Part shown: positions 6,241 through 15,888 of the stretch, piece by piece
How positions within the stretch are numbered: position 1 is the stretch's first letter
Layout of the letters: each line of letters starts with the position of its first letter
Virus record (IMG/VR): IMGVR_UViG_3300044644_001050
Location: 1-41,697 of that record
DNA: 41,697 nt
Origin: a virus
Reading direction: 5' to 3' (one strand)
The notes under the pieces: generated by a model
What the model saw: the letters and a program-made list of their open reading frames with translations, nothing else
Told to the model about the DNA's origin: nothing
Databases searched by the model: none
Made by a program: the position numbers and the translations under genes

Positions 6241-8954
6241 TGGCAGAAATTAAAGATGTTTATAGTTTAGAATTTAATAGTTCACAGTTTCAAACTGAAA
6301 TAAATTCAGCTATTGCAAGTATCGACCAACTAAATACAGCTATGGCTGAGGGCGTTGATGTTGCCGATGAACTTGAAGAAGCACAAGCGAACTTAGTTAA
6401 CGTTTTAGGAACTGAGGCTAAAGGCGTTGAACAATTAAACCAAAAGCGTAACGTTTTAGTAAATACACAAAAACAAGTTAACGCCGAATCTAAAACAGGT
6501 GTAACAGTTGGCAGGCAATTAGATACTACAAATAAACAGATAGCAGTAAGTACAGGACAGGCGGCAACACAGCAAAGGGGATTTGGTCAAACGCTATTAT
6601 CTGGAACACGTGCAATAGGTCAAATGCGCCGCGTCACTTCGACCTTGACATTTGCGTTTAGGGCTTTATCGGCTGCAATTCCATTTGGTTTTATACTTAG
6701 TTTTGCAGGGCCTATTATAGAATTTTTTAGTAATTTGTTTACATCGACTGACAACACAGCCGATAACATGGAAAGGTTAAATGATACTACATTAAGCTTA
6801 TCAGAACGTATAGGTATAGCAGAAGTTGAACTTGAAAAGCTAAATGCTATTGAAAGTAACCGCGGCAAACTTACAGATGAAGAAGAAAAAAGAAGGCGCG
6901 AATTAACAAAAACATATGAAGAAACTTCTAATGAAATTGTAAGAATAGAACAAGAACGCGCGGATAAAATTAGAGAAATAGAATTTGCTTTAGCTGATGC
7001 ACGTATTCAGTTATTAGGTGATACTTCACAAGGTATTATTGAATCTGCTGAATTGCAAACACAAAAGTTGTATAATGAAATTAGTGAAAGAATAGCTGAA
7101 TCAAATAAAAGAAGAATTGAAATTCAAAAAGATTTAGCACAAGCTCAAGCTGAATTTGCTTTAACAAGTAGCTCTGATGCAGCAATTAGAATTAGAAATT
7201 TAGAAGATTTAGTACAAAAATCATTTGCAGCTGAACAAAAAATATTTCAAGAACAAGATTTACGTGAACAGGTTATTCAAAAGGAAAAAAACAAACGCCT
7301 TAATGATATAGCAGAAAAAAACAGACAGGACCAACGTAAAAAAGCACTTGACGCTGCGAATAAAAATATTGAAGACGAAACAAACAGATTAAAACTTGAA
7401 ATTTTAAGAACACAAGAAGGTAGCATTGAGCGTGTAGAAGCCGAAGCTAATTTAATTGACCAATTGTTAATTTTAAGACAGAAATATGCAAAGGAATTAG
7501 AACTTGACGATACTGAACTTAAAATTATGCAATTAGAAGGTTTAGAAGAAAGGGAAAAGCTATTTGATAAATACTATGAAAATTTAAAAGAAAAGAAGGA
7601 CAAAAATAAAGATGCTATCATAGGACCAACTAAAGAAGATTTAATTCAAAAGCTAAAAGAATTAAACGATGCTTTGAAGGCTGAATCAGATTTGATTGAA
7701 AATAATAATGAAGCTAATTTGGCTAAACAGTTGGCAGCGCTTGAAACTGAACGAAATGATAAATTGATTTATGCCGCGCAAAATATTAGCGACCAAGAAC
7801 AACTTGCTAAGGCTTTTGAAGATATTGATGAAGGGTATAATAATGCACGAAAAGAAATTGAAAAGAAAGCAAATATTCAAATTCTAAATGATAGGATTAA
7901 GCTATTAGAATCTTTAAAGTTAGTAGCTACAAATTCAAATGACAAAGCAGCCGAAGCCGAACTAAACAAACAGATTGAACAGGCTAAATTGCAAGTCATT
8001 GAATTAAACAAAATCAATACCGATGGTGCAAAGGAAAATGCAGACCGCACTAAAGCTGAACAAAAGCAAAAAGAAGAAGATGATAAGGCAATGCTCGACA
8101 AACAAAAAGAACTTATAGACCAATCGGCACAACTAATACAAGGCGTGTCAGATAATGTGTTCAATGTTCTTAACGCGCAAGTGCAGGCATATATTGCAGG
8201 GCTTGACAAGGCAATAGATAAAAGCAAATCGGCATTAGATGAAATACGTTCTAATAGTGAAAATTACAACGCAAGGCAATTAGAAATTGAAAAGGAACGT
8301 TTAGAAAAATTGGAAGCTGAACGGGCACGCGCTGTTGAACGCGAAAAGAATTTAGCATCTGTTCAGTTGGCAATAAATGCAGCGATAGCAATTTCAAAAG
8401 CGGCGGCTGAAGGTGGTGTGGCTGCACCTATTACGATAGCCCTTACACTTGCGTCACTTATTGCAGGTTTAGCACAAGCACGTGTAGCCGCTGGCAATGC
8501 GTTCTTTCATGGTGTTGAATACTTAGAACGTGGACAAAACAAAGCAGGGCGCGACACAATACCTGCAATGCTTAACGAAGGTGAACGCGTTATTACAACC
8601 GATACGAATAATAAATATTGGGATGTTCTTAGCGCTGTACACAATAACAGAATCCCTGCCGATGTGCTGAATACATTTTCAAAAGCATATCAGCAGGGCG
8701 GCATTAAAAACGCTTTAGGTGCGTTTGGCGATAACGTTAGTCTTAGTTCTGAATTAGGGCAAAAGTCTATCTTTGTAAATGTCGCGCAAACTTACGGCGG
8801 TCTTGAAAACAGATTAGAACGTATCGAAAATGTTTTAACTGAATTGCCAAAATACATGCCGCGCACAACAGTTAGCGCAAATGCAAACGGTATCTTTAGA
8901 ATTGTAGAACAAAGACAAGCCCGTAAAAACTTTTCGCGTAATTGGTCAAAATGA
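6240..8954 (+). CDS. Tail tape measure protein
   Basis: This 904-residue protein sets tail length. Residues about 1-120 form an N-terminal region with Gln-rich helices. A hydrophobic segment follows (about 135-172, ALSAAIPFGFILSFAGPIIEFF), then a very long coiled-coil region rich in Glu, Lys and Ala (about 190-640). A second hydrophobic patch (about 720-755, IAISKAAAEGGVAAPITIAL) is followed by the block GRDTIPAMLNEGERVIT, seen in Bacteroidota phage tape measures. At roughly 1.5 angstrom per residue the tail would be about 130 nm, an estimate from the usual rule. It follows the chaperone extension with a one-base overlap. Confidence 0.88.
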   Translation: MAEIKDVYSLEFNSSQFQTEINSAIASIDQLNTAMAEGVDVADELEEAQANLVNVLGTEAKGVEQLNQKRNVLVNTQKQVNAESKTGVTVGRQLDTTNKQIAVSTGQAATQQRGFGQTLLSGTRAIGQMRRVTSTLTFAFRALSAAIPFGFILSFAGPIIEFFSNLFTSTDNTADNMERLNDTTLSLSERIGIAEVELEKLNAIESNRGKLTDEEEKRRRELTKTYEETSNEIVRIEQERADKIREIEFALADARIQLLGDTSQGIIESAELQTQKLYNEISERIAESNKRRIEIQKDLAQAQAEFALTSSSDAAIRIRNLEDLVQKSFAAEQKIFQEQDLREQVIQKEKNKRLNDIAEKNRQDQRKKALDAANKNIEDETNRLKLEILRTQEGSIERVEAEANLIDQLLILRQKYAKELELDDTELKIMQLEGLEEREKLFDKYYENLKEKKDKNKDAIIGPTKEDLIQKLKELNDALKAESDLIENNNEANLAKQLAALETERNDKLIYAAQNISDQEQLAKAFEDIDEGYNNARKEIEKKANIQILNDRIKLLESLKLVATNSNDKAAEAELNKQIEQAKLQVIELNKINTDGAKENADRTKAEQKQKEEDDKAMLDKQKELIDQSAQLIQGVSDNVFNVLNAQVQAYIAGLDKAIDKSKSALDEIRSNSENYNARQLEIEKERLEKLEAERARAVEREKNLASVQLAINAAIAISKAAAEGGVAAPITIALTLASLIAGLAQARVAAGNAFFHGVEYLERGQNKAGRDTIPAMLNEGERVITTDTNNKYWDVLSAVHNNRIPADVLNTFSKAYQQGGIKNALGAFGDNVSLSSELGQKSIFVNVAQTYGGLENRLERIENVLTELPKYMPRTTVSANANGIFRIVEQRQARKNFSRNWSK

Positions 8955-8989
8955 CATGCTTTTGTATAAACATTTAAACATTATAAACT

Positions 8990-9115
8990 ATGCCTATTAA
9001 AAAATGCTTACCCGGCGATAACAAATGCATTTCAAAAGTTATTAAGCAATTAGTTGCTGAAGGTTACCCACAGGAACAGGCCGTTGCAATCGCTTTAAAT
9101 ACTGTTAAGAAATGA
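8990..9115 (+). CDS. Small hypothetical protein (41 aa)
   Basis: A 41-residue frame runs from ATG 8990 to TGA 9115. It begins MPIKKCLPGDNKCISK and continues with a helical GYPQEQAVAIALNTVKK. Two Cys residues lie eight apart. Its stop overlaps the ATG of the next gene in the classic ATGA pattern, and it fills the otherwise empty gap after the tape measure gene, so I consider it real. Function unknown; its place suggests a minor tail or lysis-associated factor. Confidence 0.6.
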   Translation: MPIKKCLPGDNKCISKVIKQLVAEGYPQEQAVAIALNTVKK

Positions 9116-9441
9116 AATACTTAATAGCTATTGTTATAGTGCTAATATCTGTACTGCTTTACATTACAATTGATAACAGCAACAAGCTACACAAACAAAT
9201 ACAAAAAAATGAACAGCGAACCCGTGACAGTTTGTCGCAAATATATGCTAAATTTGTGACAAAATCGGATAGCCTGCAAGCGCATATAGATACGATGCAA
9301 TCAGCATTAGACAAACAAATAAAACACTTTAGATATGACTTACACAGAATTAAGATTATTCAAATACCGAGTGTTAATTATAGCAACGTTACTGACACTT
9401 TGCTCATTGGTCGCCTCTTGTCAAATTACAAAGGTCGATAA
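9112..9441 (+). CDS. Inner-membrane anchored coiled-coil protein, possible i-spanin
   Basis: This 109-residue protein has one N-terminal membrane segment (residues 4-21, LIAIVIVLISVLLYITI) followed by a helical, coiled-coil-like periplasmic part with QAHIDTMQSALDKQIK. This is the shape of Rz-type inner-membrane spanins. It overlaps the next gene, a lipoprotein, by 107 bases in another frame, as Rz and Rz1 genes do. Spanins fuse inner and outer membranes in the last step of lysis. Against this, the gene lies in the tail cluster, not next to the holin, so a membrane-bound tail or superinfection role remains possible. Confidence 0.5.
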   Translation: MKYLIAIVIVLISVLLYITIDNSNKLHKQIQKNEQRTRDSLSQIYAKFVTKSDSLQAHIDTMQSALDKQIKHFRYDLHRIKIIQIPSVNYSNVTDTLLIGRLLSNYKGR

Positions 9442-9781
9442 TGGTTTTTTAATTAGCCGTGACTATGCTGAATTTATAGCCGCGCGTTTTGATAGTTTAG
9501 AAACTTATAAGAAATACGCTGGCAAACTTGAAACCTGTGATAGTATATTATATAATGCAGAAATGGTTATTTCAGCCATGAAAGTACAATATAATATGCA
9601 AAGCGACATGCTAAAATTAAAAGACGCTATGATTGAAAGTTATGAACGCGGCAACGTAATATGTAATGACTATGCAAAGCAAATCAAAAAAGAAAAGCGT
9701 CTTAAAAAAGTGTGGAAAATAACAACTTACGCGTTTATTAGTGTATCTTTGGGCGCGTTAACATATTTAATATTTAAATGA
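9335..9781 (+). CDS. Lipoprotein with C-terminal membrane helix, candidate unimolecular spanin
   Basis: This 148-residue protein starts with a lipoprotein signal (hydrophobic residues 12-26, lipobox VASC with Cys29). A helical central part rich in charged residues follows (about 40-115), and the protein ends in a membrane helix (about 126-147, KITTYAFISVSLGALTYLIF). An outer-membrane lipid anchor plus an inner-membrane C-terminal helix is the defining layout of u-spanins such as phage T1 gp11. It begins inside the previous gene and its TGA overlaps the next ATG. A lipoprotein tethered for another purpose is the alternative. Confidence 0.55.
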   Translation: MTYTELRLFKYRVLIIATLLTLCSLVASCQITKVDNGFLISRDYAEFIAARFDSLETYKKYAGKLETCDSILYNAEMVISAMKVQYNMQSDMLKLKDAMIESYERGNVICNDYAKQIKKEKRLKKVWKITTYAFISVSLGALTYLIFK

Positions 9782-11475
9782 ACGGCTTACTAATATTTTT
9801 TGATGGCATACCTCAGGACTTAGATAACTTCAACGGTACTGAATCCGCAAGTTTTGTATTTCGCCGCAAAGATGAAGCGGGTGATTCGGCTTTTAGTTTT
9901 GCCCCTGAATTAACTGTTGTTGGCGATACCTACGAATATGTCAGACAGCAAATAATTAACGCGCCAAATCCAAATATAGCAGCCATACAAGTATTGATTT
10001 ACGATACATGCTGTACAAATCCCGATGGCTCAGACCGTTTATTATTTACGGGAAAAATTGAAGGCGGTTCTGTACGTTGGTGCACGTTCCCGACATGTGA
10101 GGCACAAGTTACTGTAGTAGATAATAGTGTAGATGCTGAGGCTATTAGGTGTTTAAAAAATCATTTTCCGTGGGATATTGAAAACAAAGATAATAATATT
10201 AGCACCCTTGGAATAGATGAGTTTAGATATGCGCCTTGGATGTATTATTGTAATGATGTTAAGCCAAGCGGAACGCAAGAAGCAATGATGATTTTAGGCA
10301 TTTTTATTTTTATATGGTCAGCGCCTTTATTATTATTTGCTCAATTGTTAAATATTGCAATAGGCAATAACTTAAATATTTTTGAAGGGTTAAGTAATTT
10401 TATTGTGGGTTGCGGTCGCAGGCATACAGCACCATATTTAGATAGTCAGTTTAAAAACCTTTGCAAGTTATGCAATATAGGTTATCAGTCAAGTTTGTTT
10501 AATGTCGGCGGTTATTATCATGATACGGTTAGAATGGATATTGGTTTTGTTCCTGGTAACCTTGGAGTTTTGCCGCAAGAATTACCAAAAGATACAAGTA
10601 CAAGAAATGATAATAAGGCTAATTTAAACGGCATTCAATTTTTAGATGACCTAAAACAATGGAATATAGAATGGCGTGTTATTAACGGCGTTTTACAGAT
10701 TGAGCGCAAAGATTATTTTGTAGGTGTTGAATGGTTTAATACTGATAATTTAGGCGATAATCAATTACTATCTATTTGCTATGAATCATTAGGACAACGA
10801 CCTGCAAGTTATGCTGAATATGAATACCCTAAAGATGGTGTTGATAATAGCGGCGATGAAGTCGCTAAACGTTGGACAGACCGCGTAATAGATTGGAATC
10901 CTACAAATAACCCACAGCAAACAGGATTGTTTAGTAAGAAATTTACATTTTCAGCATCACAATTTAGATATGATTTTAACGCTCCCGATGTTAACCCAAT
11001 TGATAAGCCATTCTATGTAGCGTTTTATCCTTTTGTTCAATCAGTAGAAAATGAAGTAGCAATGTTTTTGGAAAAGGGTATATCAGCATTCCCAAAGTTA
11101 ATTGGTTTACGCGAAGTTTTAAATCAAAACATAAACAATAATATAATTGAACGTGGTATAGCTGTTCCCGATGTTGCAGGAATGCCAAATGGCAAACGTG
11201 CTTATAATTATAAATGGTATGTAAAAGAATTGCCGTTTGTAGATGGTGCTGGAACATCATTCGACACCGCCTACCAAAAACTATTTTATATCGATGACCC
11301 ACGCCTGACATCTGTAAAAACGCGCAAAGTTACCATATCAATTTCAGCGGATTGCGATTTACTAACTACTTTAGATATTGACAAATACGTTACAACTTCG
11401 CAGGGTCAAGTTCAAATAACTGAAATAACTTACGATACAAATAATAATTCATTAACTATTCAAGGCTTAATTTAA
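9778..11475 (+). CDS. Tail tip / baseplate hub-like structural protein
   Basis: This 565-residue protein follows the tape measure cluster, the usual position for distal tail and hub proteins. Its N-terminus (GLLIFFDGIPQDLDNFNGTE) and the LFTGKIEGGSVRW segment (about residues 86-99) are compatible with a baseplate hub fold. Residues about 166-195 are strikingly hydrophobic (MMILGIFIFIWSAPLLLFAQ) and could insert in the host membrane during DNA ejection. The C-terminus is beta-rich (LTTLDIDKYVTTSQGQVQIT). Several Cys pairs occur near the N-terminus. The call rests on position and composition; I do not recognise a specific family. Confidence 0.5.
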   Translation: MNGLLIFFDGIPQDLDNFNGTESASFVFRRKDEAGDSAFSFAPELTVVGDTYEYVRQQIINAPNPNIAAIQVLIYDTCCTNPDGSDRLLFTGKIEGGSVRWCTFPTCEAQVTVVDNSVDAEAIRCLKNHFPWDIENKDNNISTLGIDEFRYAPWMYYCNDVKPSGTQEAMMILGIFIFIWSAPLLLFAQLLNIAIGNNLNIFEGLSNFIVGCGRRHTAPYLDSQFKNLCKLCNIGYQSSLFNVGGYYHDTVRMDIGFVPGNLGVLPQELPKDTSTRNDNKANLNGIQFLDDLKQWNIEWRVINGVLQIERKDYFVGVEWFNTDNLGDNQLLSICYESLGQRPASYAEYEYPKDGVDNSGDEVAKRWTDRVIDWNPTNNPQQTGLFSKKFTFSASQFRYDFNAPDVNPIDKPFYVAFYPFVQSVENEVAMFLEKGISAFPKLIGLREVLNQNINNNIIERGIAVPDVAGMPNGKRAYNYKWYVKELPFVDGAGTSFDTAYQKLFYIDDPRLTSVKTRKVTISISADCDLLTTLDIDKYVTTSQGQVQITEITYDTNNNSLTIQGLI

Positions 11476-13925
11476 TGTCTTATACTTACGATAATATACA
11501 ATTAGATTGCATCGATAGCAGCGGAACTGTATTATATAACATTGCAACGTTTACGGCTGCGACTATTCCCGCCGTGCCCGTTGAAGGCTTGGCAATAGGC
11601 ATCAAAGTTCGGCTTACATTTACTATAAACAGTTCGGGCGCTAATAGCTTTTTGAATAAACAGTTAAGATTTAACCCAGGTCTTTATGTATTATCTAATC
11701 CTATTAACGCTTTAGATTTTGGATATGAAACATTAAACCCATTAAGCACCACGCCACAACAAGCTGTTTTAAGTGTTCCTAATCCGCCGTTGCAAAATAT
11801 CTATTGTGAGATGTCAAAGAATGCAGCGCCTCACGATGAAGCTACAGTACTATTTGAATTTTACGTTACAAATGATACTACTAACTTTATATTTGGCAAT
11901 TCATCTAATTCAAATGTCAATAGATTTTTAGCGTCAAGTTCTTTAGGTTTGCCTAATAACATAGGTCAAATTGTTTACAACCAAACAAAGAATTTAAGTT
12001 TAGGATGTAAAGTTTTTGATTCAGCAGGTTTTGACATGGTTGTAACTACACCCGTTGGCGCAAGATTTGCAAACATACTTGTAGATGCACGTTGGTACAA
12101 TTCCGACTATTTAGGGTATAGCTTATTGATGCGATATATTCGTGAACTTGAAATTAGTTCAGCATCACAATTAGCTGCAAGTTTGCCACTACTTACCGAT
12201 GCAACAGCAACAGCGGCACAGCCTAATTTAGCAACAATACCAAACGCTATTTTTACCGTTACGAATAATCAGTTAGCTGTAGGTGAAGATAATACAGTAA
12301 GAATATTATTAAGGGGCGAAGCATACAACGGCTCAGTTGCAAATCCTGCAATAACTGATATTCGCGTTTTATTTTTTAGGGTTGACACGGTTTTAAACAA
12401 TACAGATTTTGTTACTGACTTACAATTATCTGATGCCGTAATACCACAGGCAACACCTGGCAGCGGTCAACTTAACGGCGCTATTTATTCGCCTTCGGAT
12501 TGGTTTGAAGATGTGCCAAATTCCGATGACATAGAAGTGCAATTTACTATCGATGGTTCACAGCTACAAATAAACGGGCAATATTATATAGTTGTAAATA
12601 TTCATGACAGCGCAAATCCTGAATATGTAACTTCGCATTTAAGCCCATTATTAACGGCTACATACACAGCGCCTGCAATACCAACGCTAACGGGATTTAT
12701 TAGCACTTACAATACTGAGTATAGCGGTAACGAATTAACAATAGCACCGCACCAACGTATTAAGGCACGTTTAGAAATTGACAAAGCAAGCTATGTAACA
12801 GCGCTAAATGCAATAGGTTTAGTAGGTAGTTTTGATGGAAGTTTAGCGGGCATTATTTGTAGGCTTACAAACGTTCCAGGCGTTGTTAACCAAGTGCAGG
12901 CTTTAATACCTGCCGCGCCACCAATTACAACGGCTGATATGACTATTGTTTTAAATGATGCAACCGATTTAGTTTTAGATTGTATCTTTAGAATAGCTGA
13001 AGAATATGCAGGCACATCGACTGAAATAACATGGACTATTAGTTTAAATCAGCCGACTTCAACAAATGGAATAACACAATTTACACAAATAGATTTTGTT
13101 CAAAAATTAGATATTGATGTTTTTGAAAATGACGCGGTTAGCCCTAACTTAGTAAGTATTAAATTTTACGATTTAGCTGATTATATTTTAGGCATTAAAA
13201 CCGAAATAATTGATATTTGCGATGCTGACCAAATAATAGCACAAGTAGAAAAAGACCCAGCGTTTACAGGTTCAATAAATTTTATAGCTACTATTTACCC
13301 TGCAAATGAATTAGGCGATACAAATAATAATGCAATTGAAGAAGAATCAAGTTGGCAACCTATTGTAGTACAAATGCAACAATTAGTTAGTGGTAAACTT
13401 GACGATGTCGATGCATCATTTGCGCCTTCAAATGAAGCTATTTTCAAAATAAACGTACAGCAATTAACGCAAGGGCAACGTTATTGGGTTACAGGTATTG
13501 CATATCAGCAAGTGCCCGATTATTGCCCTATCGGCTTAGTTGCATTAACAAGTACTTCAACTTATAGAACTGTTGGCGTTTTACCTTTGTGGACAATTAC
13601 AGGCAATCCAACGGCGGTAATAGCTGAAATATTAGCGCATCCCGATTATGTAGGCGGTATAAATGTTGTTCAAAATAACTTTGTCGATAATGCAAATAGT
13701 CCCATAGGCGTTTTAAGTTACGCAGGCAATGTAGTAACAGCTATAAAGATTAGCGATACAATTCCAATAGCTTATTATAGATTTATAGTTGATGCTGATT
13801 TTGACCCAGGTACAGGCCCGCACACAATTAGACATGAAATTTTAATGGCTGTTCCAATTCCTGCACCAAGTTTAATACCTATAGTTACTTTTGATAATAA
13901 CTATAAATGTAGTGATTTAGGTTAA
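11475..13925 (+). CDS. Large beta-rich tail protein (fibre or tail-tip adhesin)
   Basis: This 816-residue protein is made of Thr-, Asn- and Ser-rich beta strands, with several segments that resemble Ig- or fibronectin-like repeats. Examples are the ITDIRVLFFRVDTV region and the later ANELGDTNNNAIEEESSWQP region, which recalls sandwich-domain loops. There is no signal peptide. The ATG overlaps the stop of the previous gene by one base, so it belongs to the tail-tip operon. A tail-tip or side-fibre role is inferred from size, composition and place. No catalytic motif is visible. Confidence 0.5.
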   Translation: MSYTYDNIQLDCIDSSGTVLYNIATFTAATIPAVPVEGLAIGIKVRLTFTINSSGANSFLNKQLRFNPGLYVLSNPINALDFGYETLNPLSTTPQQAVLSVPNPPLQNIYCEMSKNAAPHDEATVLFEFYVTNDTTNFIFGNSSNSNVNRFLASSSLGLPNNIGQIVYNQTKNLSLGCKVFDSAGFDMVVTTPVGARFANILVDARWYNSDYLGYSLLMRYIRELEISSASQLAASLPLLTDATATAAQPNLATIPNAIFTVTNNQLAVGEDNTVRILLRGEAYNGSVANPAITDIRVLFFRVDTVLNNTDFVTDLQLSDAVIPQATPGSGQLNGAIYSPSDWFEDVPNSDDIEVQFTIDGSQLQINGQYYIVVNIHDSANPEYVTSHLSPLLTATYTAPAIPTLTGFISTYNTEYSGNELTIAPHQRIKARLEIDKASYVTALNAIGLVGSFDGSLAGIICRLTNVPGVVNQVQALIPAAPPITTADMTIVLNDATDLVLDCIFRIAEEYAGTSTEITWTISLNQPTSTNGITQFTQIDFVQKLDIDVFENDAVSPNLVSIKFYDLADYILGIKTEIIDICDADQIIAQVEKDPAFTGSINFIATIYPANELGDTNNNAIEEESSWQPIVVQMQQLVSGKLDDVDASFAPSNEAIFKINVQQLTQGQRYWVTGIAYQQVPDYCPIGLVALTSTSTYRTVGVLPLWTITGNPTAVIAEILAHPDYVGGINVVQNNFVDNANSPIGVLSYAGNVVTAIKISDTIPIAYYRFIVDADFDPGTGPHTIRHEILMAVPIPAPSLIPIVTFDNNYKCSDLG

Positions 13926-13950
13926 AATTTTTTAATTTAATTTTTATTTG

Positions 13951-13958
13951 TATCTTTG
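13951..13958 (+). promoter_or_regulatory. Possible -7 promoter box before the 13966 gene
   Basis: TATCTTTG matches the -7 consensus but no TTTG lies 19 bases upstream, where the sequence is T-rich only. If used, transcription would start at or just before the ATG at 13966, giving a nearly leaderless message. The 40-base gap is very AT-rich. Confidence 0.35.
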
Positions 13959-13965
13959 CGAATAT

Positions 13966-14919
13966 ATGTTAGTAAATTATTCTGTTTCATATACGCCCGA
14001 AATTAGTAGGACATATTCTTTTAGGCAGCCTGTACCGATTCGGTATGCTTGCCCTATTTTGCCTGGCAATTTAATGCAAAACGAAACCGACGCGTGGAAC
14101 TGTAATTTGTGCGGTTCTGATTTACCGTTTTATATTCCTTATGTTGAGGGCGATATAATACCGTTTCAAACTCAGGTTACTGATAATTATAATCAGCCAA
14201 ATACCGTTTTAATTGCAGGATTTCAAACAAGTACAAGCACTTCGCATTATGTTGTTGTTAGTTTATATGATTGTTGTGGTACACTAATAAGTGAATTTAT
14301 AGATGACTTTTCAGATAGTTACCATGTAGGTCAAAGCCTTGCAACAGGTAGCATACAAACGTGGTTTGTTAATACGGGTTTGTTCCCTGCTGATTTGGAT
14401 TGCTTTAGATTATATATTGATTACTACAAAATAAATCAGATAACCTTAGAACCTGAATTAGATAAAAGGTTATTTACAGAATACTATAAAAAAGTTGAAG
14501 GCTGTGGAAACTTAAACGACACTTCATTGATTTATAGTACTTACGCAAATTATGATTGCAACGGTAATTTTTACGGAACTTTGACTAACTATTTAGGTTC
14601 TAATAATACGCCGTTTTATAATTCGCTTCGCATCTTTGGAACTGTTGAGTTCTTTGGAGATACTGAAGCGATAACAGAAAATGACAGAAATGTAGTTATC
14701 AGTAAAGATATAACAGAAAATTACGGTATTATTTCGGGCGCTGTGCCACCGTTTTACATTAAGTTACTACAACAAGCTGTGAGAGGCAATTACGTAACTG
14801 TTGACGAAGTGCAGTATCAAAACTTTAGATATGATTCTAAACCTGAAGACAACCGTATGTTTTTGTTAGACCTGACATTTGATAAAAGATGTCGATTAGA
14901 TAACAAGCAATGTAGGTGA
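13966..14919 (+). CDS. Structural protein, function unknown
   Basis: This 317-residue beta-rich protein follows the large tail gene. I start at ATG 13966 (MLVNYSVSYTPEISRTYSF); the frame is open from 13948 but that part overlaps a -7-like promoter box. Cys pairs near the N-terminus (WNCNLCGSDLPFYIPYVEGD, about residues 44-63) and in LYDCCG (about 101-106) are conspicuous. The segment PFQTQVTDNY is typical of beta-sandwich virion proteins in Bacteroidota phages. Probably a tail or tail-fibre component, from location between tail-tip and Ig-domain genes. No enzymatic motif is seen. Confidence 0.5.
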   Translation: MLVNYSVSYTPEISRTYSFRQPVPIRYACPILPGNLMQNETDAWNCNLCGSDLPFYIPYVEGDIIPFQTQVTDNYNQPNTVLIAGFQTSTSTSHYVVVSLYDCCGTLISEFIDDFSDSYHVGQSLATGSIQTWFVNTGLFPADLDCFRLYIDYYKINQITLEPELDKRLFTEYYKKVEGCGNLNDTSLIYSTYANYDCNGNFYGTLTNYLGSNNTPFYNSLRIFGTVEFFGDTEAITENDRNVVISKDITENYGIISGAVPPFYIKLLQQAVRGNYVTVDEVQYQNFRYDSKPEDNRMFLLDLTFDKRCRLDNKQCR

Positions 14920-14957
14920 GGTCGTATTCATTTACAAATATTTTAAAAACAAAAAAC

Positions 14958-15836
14958 ATGAATAATATTTCTTTTATAAATGGGTTTTTGGGCGCTTTCG
15001 GTGTTTGCCCGCCTTGCATAGACGAGGATAACGCCCCTAATTATCTTTGCGACCCGTGCGATTCAACTGTTTATTCAGGTGGTATCGCTGGTTGGTTTGC
15101 AAAAAAATGTAACTACGAATTTGCTGATATTACAGATTCTACTGAGTGGGAAACTGCAATAGCTGATAAAAACGTTTTTGGCCGCGTTAACGGTAGCCGT
15201 ATTAGCGGTGGTTTGCCTGCACCTGAATTTACTACAAAAAAACGTGGTAGTTGCGGTCAGGAGGAGGTAGTAAAACAGTCGCGTGTTGTATCACTTACCG
15301 ATGCTGAAAATGACCTTACATTTACTATTGACGCTCTTTATAACTTCCTTTCAAATCCTGCTAAAGCTGCGGGTTATGAATTTGGTTTTGTAACTTGCGA
15401 TGGTCGTTTTTTAGGTTGGTATTCAAACGTAACTGTTCGCCCGTTCTATCAGATTGCTGAAACTGATGAAGACGATGCTTATTGGACAGTTGAATTTAGA
15501 TATAACGAACAATTAGGTACATTTAGCCAATTGTCTTTAGACTTCTTGCTAACATTGCCTTATAACGTTTGTTGGGTTACTTCAATTGTTGTAACAGGAA
15601 CAGGTGGTTTAACAACTATTGCTGATGGTGCTACGTTGCAAATGCTTGCAGCTATTCTACCATTGAACGCTACTGATTCAACTGTTACATGGTCGGTTGT
15701 TAACGGCACAGGTACAGCTACTATTAGCGTGGGCGGTTTGCTTACTGCTACGGCCCCTGGTACTGTTACTGTAATTGCTACAGCTAACGATGCTTCGGGC
15801 GTAACTGGTTCACTTGTAATTACAATTACACCATAG
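14958..15836 (+). CDS. Probable major tail tube protein with C-terminal Ig-like (BIG_2) domain
   Basis: This is a 292-residue protein. The start is ATG 14958 (MNNISFINGFLGAFG), after an A-rich leader; the frame opens further upstream but overlaps the preceding gene. Residues about 1-215 form a structural domain with CPPC and CDPC motifs. Residues about 216-292 are a clear group-2 bacterial Ig-like domain, from SIVVTGTG through TVTWSVVNGTGTATIS to VIATANDASG. Lambda tail tube protein gpV also carries such a C-terminal domain. A dedicated terminator follows, as for other highly expressed virion genes here. A head decoration protein is the main alternative. Confidence 0.55.
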   Translation: MNNISFINGFLGAFGVCPPCIDEDNAPNYLCDPCDSTVYSGGIAGWFAKKCNYEFADITDSTEWETAIADKNVFGRVNGSRISGGLPAPEFTTKKRGSCGQEEVVKQSRVVSLTDAENDLTFTIDALYNFLSNPAKAAGYEFGFVTCDGRFLGWYSNVTVRPFYQIAETDEDDAYWTVEFRYNEQLGTFSQLSLDFLLTLPYNVCWVTSIVVTGTGGLTTIADGATLQMLAAILPLNATDSTVTWSVVNGTGTATISVGGLLTATAPGTVTVIATANDASGVTGSLVITITP

Positions 15837-15844
15837 TATTTATA

Positions 15845-15871
15845 AGGGCGGTTATTTAATGTAGCCGCCCT
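15845..15871 (+). terminator. Hairpin terminator after the Ig-domain gene
   Basis: AGGGCGG (15845-15851) pairs with CCGCCCT (15865-15871) around a 13-base loop; the following TATTTAAAA is only a weak T-tract. It fits between two co-directional genes and may limit read-through from the Ig-domain gene into the portal gene. Confidence 0.6.
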
Positions 15872-15888
15872 ATTTAAAATTAAATATA

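Noticed and set aside
15042-15052. TATCTTTGCGA similar to the capsid and 13951 promoter boxes
   Set aside because: It lies inside the coding sequence of the Ig-domain protein where Tyr-Leu-Cys codons explain it.
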